From the NCBI GenBank assembly GCA_020354105.1, contig CP070642.1:1002070-1013215 (forward strand): a DNA stretch of 11,146 nucleotides, in the 5' to 3' direction. This DNA comes from Chloroflexota bacterium. Lineage in GTDB: Bacteria; Chloroflexota; Dehalococcoidia; GIF9; UBA5629. The notes under the pieces are model-generated. The model saw nothing but the letters and a program-made list of their open reading frames with translations, searched no databases and was not told the DNA's origin. Positions 6,556-11,146 of this stretch are shown here, piece after piece. Position numbers and translations under genes: made by a program. Within the stretch, counting starts at the first letter, position 1. Every line of letters starts with the position of its first letter.

Positions 6556-7773
6556 ATGAAGAAGATTATTTCAGCTAGCGATGTTGGCACAACCAAAATA
6601 TGCACCATTATTGGCTCACTCGATTCCGGAGGCAATATACAGGTCTTAGGAGTCGGTCTGGTGCCATCGCATGGCATGCATAAAGGTATGGTAGTCAACG
6701 TAGACGAAGCCAGAGAATCAGTTGCAGAGTCGATAAGACGAGCTGAGCAAGCAAGCGGGCTAAAAGTGGAGTCTGCATATGTGGGTGTCACAGGCAGACA
6801 TGTAAGCTCGCACAACAGTCACGGGGTGGTAGCTATACCGCGCAACGACCGCTTGGTCCGACACGAGGACCTGAAGCGAGTCCTTTCTTCTGCGCAGCAG
6901 GTTAACATCCCGGATGACAGAAAGATACTCCATGCCATACCTCGCAGCTATGCCTTGGACAGTCAGGAAAGAATTAAGAATCCAGTAGGCATGCACGGCT
7001 TCAGGTTAGATGTGGAAACCCACATCATCACCGCTGCTGTATCTTCAATCCAGAATCTGGTCAAGTGCATTAGAAGCGTTGGAGTTGAAATCCAGGACCT
7101 CATTCTGGAGCCGCTAGCCAGTGGCGAGGCAGTACTGACACCAGAAGAGAGAGAGGTAGGAGTCATCTTGGCTGACATCGGTGGCGGCACCACCGATATA
7201 GCCGTATTCAAAGACGGCAGTATCTACCACACCTCAATTATTCCAGTGGCCGGATACCAGGTCACCAGCGACCTCTCAATCGGACTTGGTTTACCGTTTG
7301 AAATTGCCGAGGCTATGAAAAAGAAATACGGAAACGTTTATCCCGAGGTGCTCACTAAAAACCAAGACTCTACATTAAGCGTCGAAGACGGACATAGTGT
7401 TTCTTATCGTGAGCTATGCAATATCATCAAAGTACGAATTGAGGAGTTGCTAAGGCTTATCCTTCTTGAAATGCCCGACTCCAACTACGCCTCATTAGCT
7501 CCATCCGGTATTGTGCTCACTGGTGGAAGCTCCAACTTGGACGGGCTTGAAGCCCTGGCTCGACAGACAATCCGCATTCAGACGCGTATCGGTGAGCCCA
7601 TGGGGGTATATGGCATTACTGACATCCTCCACGACCCGGCTCACTCCACTGGGGTTGGGCTTCTTCTCTGGGGCACGAAAAATCAAGGTAGACCAACCTG
7701 GGAAGCCCAACAAAAAAAGAGTGGTGTCCTCAACGGTTTCATGACAGCATTGAAAAAATTCTTCGGTGTCTAA
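6556..7773 (+). CDS. ftsA: Cell division protein FtsA
   Basis: An actin-like ATPase that tethers FtsZ filaments to the membrane and recruits later division proteins. The 405-residue protein has phosphate-1 loop DVGTTKI (9-15), the FtsA-specific SHS2/1C subdomain around VESAYVGVTGRHVSSHNSHG (71-90), phosphate-2 loop LADIGGGTTDIAVF (205-218), a connecting region with SDLSIGLGLPFEIAE (238-252) and the adenosine motif GIVLTGGSSNLDGL (318-331). The C-terminus NGFMTALKKFFGV (393-405) is a classic amphipathic membrane-targeting helix preceded by a flexible polar linker. A strong AAAGGAGGG ribosome binding site fixes the start. Retention of both membrane anchor and FtsZ gene suggests a functional Z-ring even though the neighbouring wall-synthesis genes are missing. 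ftsZ follows after 38 nt. Confidence 0.96.
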   Translation: MKKIISASDVGTTKICTIIGSLDSGGNIQVLGVGLVPSHGMHKGMVVNVDEARESVAESIRRAEQASGLKVESAYVGVTGRHVSSHNSHGVVAIPRNDRLVRHEDLKRVLSSAQQVNIPDDRKILHAIPRSYALDSQERIKNPVGMHGFRLDVETHIITAAVSSIQNLVKCIRSVGVEIQDLILEPLASGEAVLTPEEREVGVILADIGGGTTDIAVFKDGSIYHTSIIPVAGYQVTSDLSIGLGLPFEIAEAMKKKYGNVYPEVLTKNQDSTLSVEDGHSVSYRELCNIIKVRIEELLRLILLEMPDSNYASLAPSGIVLTGGSSNLDGLEALARQTIRIQTRIGEPMGVYGITDILHDPAHSTGVGLLLWGTKNQGRPTWEAQQKKSGVLNGFMTALKKFFGV

Positions 7774-7791
7774 AGAGAAGTAAAATAACAT

Positions 7792-7800
7792 AAAGGAGGC
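7792..7800 (+). promoter_or_regulatory. Strong ribosome binding site of ftsZ
   Basis: AAAGGAGGC precedes the ftsZ ATG at 7812 by 11 nt, a slightly long but acceptable spacing. Together with the AAAGGAGGG of ftsA it is the strongest translation signal in the operon, fitting the need for high FtsZ levels. Confidence 0.7.
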
Positions 7801-7811
7801 AACTTATAAAA

Positions 7812-8915
7812 ATGGCAAAATCAACATTTTCCAATGCGCCAGCCCGTATCAGGGCCATAGGCATTGGTGGTGGTGGTTCCAACGCTATTACTAGGATGGT
7901 CCGTGAGGAAATCAAAGGAGTGGAATTCATCGCCATGAACACCGATGCCCAAGCTTTGGCACTGTCTGAAGCTCCTGTGCGTGTTCAGTTAGGCGAAAAG
8001 TTGACACGTGGACTAGGTGCCGGCGGCGACCACACCGTTGGTGCTGGAGCAGCCGAAGAGAGCCGCCAAACGATCAACGAGGTGATTTCCGGTGCCGACA
8101 TGATATTTGTCACCGCAGGAATGGGTGGTGGCACCGGCACTGGCGGCATCCCAGGTGTTGCCGATGTATCCCGGCAGAGTGGCGCCTTAACTATCGGTAT
8201 CGTAACCAAGCCATTCAGCTTCGAAGGCACCCGGCGAAACACAGTAGCCGAGGAAGGCGTCCTACAACTATGTGACAAAGTAGACACATTAGTTATTATA
8301 CCTAATGACCGCCTCCTTGAGTTGTGTGATGCCAAAACCACTGTAGACAACGCCTTTAGACTAGCTGACGATGTGCTAAGACTAGCAGTCCAGGCAATTG
8401 CCGAAGTAGTAACCGTACCCGGCTTAATCAACCTCGATTTCGCCGATATCAGGTCAATAATGAAAAATGCGGGCCCTGCCTGGATGTCAGTGGGCCGAGG
8501 CTCCGGCCAAAATAGAGCCGTTGAGGCTGCTAGGGCTGCACTAGCAAGTCCGCTACTTGATGTCTCAATAAACGGCTCCAAGGGAGTATTATTCAACGTT
8601 ACAGGCGGCAGCGATTTAACCCTTTTCGAGTGCAATGAAGCTGCCGAGGTTATTGCTCAAGCCGTTGATCCAGATGCAAACATTATTTTCGGGGTTGTCT
8701 TCAATCCTCAGATGGAAAGCGAAGTTCAAATCACTATAATCGCCACCGGCTTCACCGCCCAATACGGAGCCGGGGTGCCAACTGAGGCTGAGCTAAGACG
8801 TCTCTTAAGAGGCGTCGCTGAGGATAGCCTCGACGTCCCTTCATTCCTACGTCGCACATCACACCAACCCGCTGCCCAACCAGTACCCTCACCGCATACC
8901 AGAGCACCCCAATAA
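7812..8915 (+). CDS. ftsZ: Cell division protein FtsZ
   Basis: A tubulin-like GTPase that polymerises into the cytokinetic ring. The 367 residues include IGIGGGGSNAI (17-26), MNTDAQAL (42-49), GLGAGGDHTVG (68-78), the tubulin signature GMGGGTGTG (103-111) and VTKPFSFEGTRR (131-142). The T7 catalytic loop NLDFAD (207-212) has both aspartates needed for GTP hydrolysis across the subunit interface. Two points stand out. After GTGTG the usual AAP becomes GIP (112-114). The linker to the C-terminal peptide LDVPSFLRR (340-348), which binds FtsA, is only about 25 residues. A proline-rich tail of about 19 residues follows, instead of the protein ending there. The gene is the last of the operon, with a terminator 27 nt downstream. 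Function appears intact. Confidence 0.97.
   Translation: MAKSTFSNAPARIRAIGIGGGGSNAITRMVREEIKGVEFIAMNTDAQALALSEAPVRVQLGEKLTRGLGAGGDHTVGAGAAEESRQTINEVISGADMIFVTAGMGGGTGTGGIPGVADVSRQSGALTIGIVTKPFSFEGTRRNTVAEEGVLQLCDKVDTLVIIPNDRLLELCDAKTTVDNAFRLADDVLRLAVQAIAEVVTVPGLINLDFADIRSIMKNAGPAWMSVGRGSGQNRAVEAARAALASPLLDVSINGSKGVLFNVTGGSDLTLFECNEAAEVIAQAVDPDANIIFGVVFNPQMESEVQITIIATGFTAQYGAGVPTEAELRRLLRGVAEDSLDVPSFLRRTSHQPAAQPVPSPHTRAPQ
8797..8816. repeat. 20-bp near-perfect palindrome in the 3' part of ftsZ
   Basis: GACGTCTCTT joins AAGAGGCGTC with no spacer. All positions are complementary except one T/G pair, which would still wobble in RNA. It falls in the codons for the short FtsZ linker (ELRRLLRGV). 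It could be a protein-binding palindrome or chance. Confidence 0.4.
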
Positions 8916-8942
8916 CCCTCCACCAAACCCTCCAACCTCCCC
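8865..8942 (+). promoter_or_regulatory. C-rich, G-poor tract ahead of the terminator (possible Rho site)
   Basis: From the proline-rich end of ftsZ through the stop codon to the terminator, the coding strand is strongly enriched in C and poor in G, with spaced CC pairs and three CCTCC words after the stop. Such unstructured C-rich RNA is what Rho factor loads on. The opposite strand carries several GG/GGG runs. The functional reading is an inference. Confidence 0.35.
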
Positions 8943-8978
8943 AACAGGGCGGCAACTCAAGTTGCCGCCCTGTTTTTT
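8943..8978 (+). terminator. Intrinsic terminator after ftsZ
   Basis: A 15-base arm (8943-8957, AACAGGGCGGCAACT) is perfectly complementary to 8960-8974. In RNA this gives about 14 GC-rich pairs closing on a TCAA tetraloop, followed by a run of six T (8973-8978). This is a strong Rho-independent terminator that separates the division operon from nrdR-nrdJ. The right arm merges into the T run as usual. Confidence 0.93.
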
Positions 8979-9012
8979 ACCTTGTATTGTCAATTTTATA
9001 TCTGTAAAATGC

Positions 9013-9041
9013 TTGACATCATCTATATATTGGGATAGAAT
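9013..9041 (+). promoter_or_regulatory. Promoter of nrdR-nrdJ
   Basis: TTGACA (9013-9018) and TAGAAT (9036-9041) are separated by the optimal 17 nt. The -35 is a perfect match and the -10 is five of six. An AT-rich stretch with the inverted repeat ATTTTA/TAAAAT (8993-9010) lies directly upstream and could act as an UP element. Transcription should start near 9048, about 29 nt ahead of nrdR. Confidence 0.8.
9020..9035. promoter_or_regulatory. NrdR box 1 inside the promoter spacer
   Basis: The 16-bp site catCTATATATTGgga matches the known NrdR-box consensus acaCwAtATaTwGtgt at all ten core positions, including the invariant C and G. It exactly fills the space between the -35 and -10 hexamers, so bound NrdR would exclude RNA polymerase. 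The flanking bases match less well. Confidence 0.7.
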
Positions 9042-9045
9042 AACC

Positions 9046-9066
9046 TCACACCACATTGTGTAGGGG
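9046..9066. promoter_or_regulatory. Candidate second NrdR box(es)
   Basis: NrdR sites usually come in pairs about three helical turns apart. Two overlapping candidates exist. The 16-mer at 9051-9066 begins exactly 31 bp after box 1, the usual spacing, with about 10 of 16 consensus positions. The 16-mer at 9046-9061 matches about 12 of 16 (ending CATTGTGT) but is 26 bp away. Either would lie over the transcription start and leader. Which one is used cannot be decided by eye. Confidence 0.45.
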
Positions 9067-9076
9067 GAGGTATTTG

Positions 9077-9610
9077 ATGAAATGTCCCTATTGCGGTGAC
9101 ATTGAATCGAAGGTGATCGACTCCAGAGGTATAGGTGACGGTATTAGGCGTCGACGGCAATGCCTTAACTGTGGAACCCGCTTTACAACATACGAGCACT
9201 TACAATTTAGAAATCTTTTTGTCATTAAAAAGGATGACAGGCGCGAGGAATTCAACAGGGATAAACTGCTGTCCGGTATTCGCAAGGCCTGTGAAAAACG
9301 TCCGTTACCAACAGGTACTATCGACAAACTTGTTGACAATATCGAAGCTGAACTCTATCGCCTCGGCAAAACCGAAGTTCCTAGCCCCATTATTGGAGAT
9401 ATGGTGATGGAAAGGTTACAGGAATTGGACCACATAGCCTACATTCGTTTTGCCAGTGTCTACCGAGAGTTTACTGACATCGCCACATTGAAACAGGCAG
9501 TGGACACTCTAGTAGATACAGAATCCAATGCACCTCCAGCCGGCCAGCTGCCACTTCTATCGCAGGAAGAGCTAACCGTCTTGGGACAACGACATAGGAG
9601 ACGGAAATAA
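9077..9610 (+). CDS. nrdR: Transcriptional repressor NrdR
   Basis: NrdR senses ATP/dATP through an ATP-cone and represses ribonucleotide reductase genes. The 177-residue protein starts with the expected zinc ribbon MKCPYCGD, with cysteines 3, 6, 29 and 32 and the basic patch GIRRRRQCLNCGTRFTTYE (22-40) that contacts DNA. An ATP-cone spans about 48-138: FVIKKDDRREEFNRDKLLSGIRKAC then EVPSPIIGDMVMERLQELDHIAYIRFASVYREF. The C-terminal 35 residues are a longer tail than the usual 150-160 residue family length. The ATG at 9077 is chosen because the family begins MKCP or MHCP and GGGGGAGG stands 6 nt upstream. Earlier non-ATG in-frame starts would run into the operator. Its stop codon abuts the nrdJ ATG. 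Confidence 0.96.
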   Translation: MKCPYCGDIESKVIDSRGIGDGIRRRRQCLNCGTRFTTYEHLQFRNLFVIKKDDRREEFNRDKLLSGIRKACEKRPLPTGTIDKLVDNIEAELYRLGKTEVPSPIIGDMVMERLQELDHIAYIRFASVYREFTDIATLKQAVDTLVDTESNAPPAGQLPLLSQEELTVLGQRHRRRK

Positions 9611-11146
9611 ATGACCGCTCGTCAAAGTAAAAATCAACCCGAAGCCAATAACCATAACCGTATCGCCAGAGCTACATTTGCAGCCGCTGAGTCTATGGGT
9701 ATAACTGACAGAAAATTGCTTGAGGAACTCGCCGGTCAGATAATTCAAAGGCTAGAGCCAAGGCCAGCATTACCAGGAATGGAGCATTTGATCTCAAAAC
9801 AAGAGATGGAGACGCCTTCTGACTCCCAAATCGAAATAGCAGTAAAAGAAATCCTAGCTGAGAAAAACAAGATATCGGAGCCATTAATGACAAAAATAGA
9901 GACGGAAGTCGAACCAGAGGGTAAGAAGACTAAAACAACAGAGAAACAACTGCACAAAATGAGAACCAAAGCCAAATCGGGAGTAGAACTAACTCAAAAC
10001 GCTCTTACTGTCCTGGAGAAAAGATATCTGAAAAAGGACAGCCAGGGACAGATCACTGAAACGCCTGAGGAGATGTTCCGACGCGTCGCCAAATACATTG
10101 CCTCTGCTGAACTTCCCTACAACCAAAAGGCAGACACCGCCGGATGGGAAGAGAAATTCTATCGACTCATGACATCTCTCGAGTTTCTCCCCAATTCACC
10201 AACATTAATGAACGCAGGACGAGATCTGGGACAACTATCCGCTTGTTTTGTTATACCTGTGGATGATTCCATGGAATCCATTTTTGACGCTGTAAAATAC
10301 ACCGCTCTAATCCACAAAAGCGGCGGCGGTACAGGTTTCTCCTTTTCTCGCCTCAGACCCAAAAAGGATAGGGTTGGTTCTACCGGCGGTATTGCCAGTG
10401 GCCCAGTATCTTTTATGAGAGCTTTCGACACAGCCACCGATGTTATCAAGCAGGGTGGCATGCGCCGAGGTGCCAATATGGCTATCCTCAACATTGACCA
10501 TCCTGACATTCTCGACTTTATCATGGCCAAAGAAGATCCGAAAGCGCTTACCAATTTCAACCTATCAGTCGCCGTAACTAACGAGTTTATGGAGGCTGTA
10601 GAAAAGGACAAGGAATTTAATTTAACAAATCCCCATAATAAGGAGATAGTAGATAAAATCAACGCCAGAGAAGTCTTCAGAAAAATCACAGATACAGCCT
10701 GGCGTACTGGCGACCCTGGCATTGTTTTCATCGACAATATAAACAAGAATAACCCTACCCCAAAACTTGGCAGAATAGAGAGCACAAATCCCTGTGGTGA
10801 ACAACCTTTGCTGCCATTTGAATCCTGCAATCTAGCCTCAATTAACCTGTCAAAAATGGTTAAAAACGAGACGGATAGACCCGATATTGATTATGTCAAA
10901 TTACGTCAAACTGTTAAACTGGGGGTCCGTTTTCTCGATGATGTCATAGACGTTAACAAATTCCCGCTGCCCCAAATCGAGAAAATGACCAAAGCCACCA
11001 GAAAAATTGGCCTTGGTGTCATGGGCTTTGCTGACATGTTACTCAAGCTCCGCATCCCATACAACTCTGATAAAGCACTAGAGATGGCTGAAAACGTCAT
11101 GCGTTTCATATCTGAAGAAGCAACCAAAGAGTCAGTGAAACTCGGA
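9611..11146 (+). CDS. nrdJ: Adenosylcobalamin-dependent (class II) ribonucleotide reductase, N-terminal two thirds
   Basis: Reduces ribonucleotides to deoxyribonucleotides with a radical generated from adenosylcobalamin. The frame is open for 512 codons to the right edge. The core begins near residue 124 (GVELTQNALTVLEKRYL), then TPEEMFRRVAKYIASAE and FLPNSPTLMNAGRDLGQLSACFV with reducible Cys212. KSGGGTGFSFSRLRP is near 235-250, followed by KQGGMRRGANMAILNIDHPD. The catalytic motif NPCGE holds Asn393, thiyl Cys395 and Glu397. Cys406 follows 11 residues later, the same spacing as the partner cysteine in Thermotoga NrdJ. Residues 1-123 are a charged extension without a recognisable ATP-cone. 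The ATG directly follows the nrdR stop, so the two are coupled. The C-terminal cysteine pair is outside the window. Class II is assigned from sequence resemblance and from the absence, in the visible part, of NrdA-specific features. Confidence 0.92.
   Translation, partial: MTARQSKNQPEANNHNRIARATFAAAESMGITDRKLLEELAGQIIQRLEPRPALPGMEHLISKQEMETPSDSQIEIAVKEILAEKNKISEPLMTKIETEVEPEGKKTKTTEKQLHKMRTKAKSGVELTQNALTVLEKRYLKKDSQGQITETPEEMFRRVAKYIASAELPYNQKADTAGWEEKFYRLMTSLEFLPNSPTLMNAGRDLGQLSACFVIPVDDSMESIFDAVKYTALIHKSGGGTGFSFSRLRPKKDRVGSTGGIASGPVSFMRAFDTATDVIKQGGMRRGANMAILNIDHPDILDFIMAKEDPKALTNFNLSVAVTNEFMEAVEKDKEFNLTNPHNKEIVDKINAREVFRKITDTAWRTGDPGIVFIDNINKNNPTPKLGRIESTNPCGEQPLLPFESCNLASINLSKMVKNETDRPDIDYVKLRQTVKLGVRFLDDVIDVNKFPLPQIEKMTKATRKIGLGVMGFADMLLKLRIPYNSDKALEMAENVMRFISEEATKESVKLG

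Noticed and set aside
7985..8635. Long open frame (about 216 codons) on the minus strand
   Set aside because: Lies wholly antisense to ftsZ, has no ribosome binding site and a composition rich in Ser/Pro/Thr typical of a shadow frame.
9056..9076. Extension of nrdR to a TTG at 9056
   Set aside because: NrdR proteins begin with the zinc ribbon MxCP; the extension overlaps the Shine-Dalgarno and the operator.
10159..10830. Open frame of about 223 codons on the minus strand
   Set aside because: Antisense to the conserved catalytic core of nrdJ; no family motif and no initiation signals.
1..11146. Mobile elements, CRISPR arrays, tRNA or rRNA genes, riboswitches
   Set aside because: No transposase or integrase motifs, no regularly spaced repeats, and no cloverleaf or rRNA-like segments were recognised in the non-coding stretches.

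Overview
The window looks like ordinary chromosome of an anaerobic bacterium of the Chloroflexota, most likely class Dehalococcoidia. This is an inference from gene content. A drastically shortened division cluster has mraZ and rsmH followed directly by ftsA and ftsZ with no peptidoglycan genes. Behind it lie nrdR and an adenosylcobalamin-dependent (class II) ribonucleotide reductase gene. A molybdenum-cofactor gene sits next to trmD. Known Dehalococcoides lack a peptidoglycan wall and depend on corrinoids, which fits. No mobile element, tRNA, rRNA or CRISPR array was seen.

Left half (1-4461, minus strand): a tight operon read right to left, mogA - trmD - rplS - priA - def. The junctions are abutting or overlapping (TAA|ATG, a 17-nt gap, ATGA, TAATG), so the genes are probably translationally coupled. 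They serve molybdenum cofactor synthesis, tRNA m1G37 methylation, ribosomal protein L19, replication restart and N-terminal deformylation; def runs off the left edge. L19 carries an unusual glutamate-rich C-terminal tail built from three 15-residue repeats.

Centre (4462-4745): a divergent intergenic region. It holds a sigma70-type promoter facing right and, between its -10 and the first start codon, three TGGKA units spaced exactly 10 bp apart. This is the arrangement described for MraZ operators. Weaker promoter candidates face left toward mogA.

Right half (4746-8978, plus strand): a small winged-helix protein gene, mraZ, rsmH, ftsA and ftsZ, closed by a strong intrinsic terminator at 8943-8978. 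The wall-synthesis genes that normally lie between rsmH and ftsA are missing. MraZ and the winged-helix protein are likely regulators of this division operon, but the latter's role is inferred only from fold and position.

Far right (8979-11146): a second promoter (TTGACA-17-TAGAAT) whose spacer contains a near-perfect NrdR box drives nrdR and nrdJ, whose stop and start codons abut. NrdR probably represses its own operon when dNTP levels are high. nrdJ is cut by the right edge after 512 codons and has an approximately 120-residue charged N-terminal extension.
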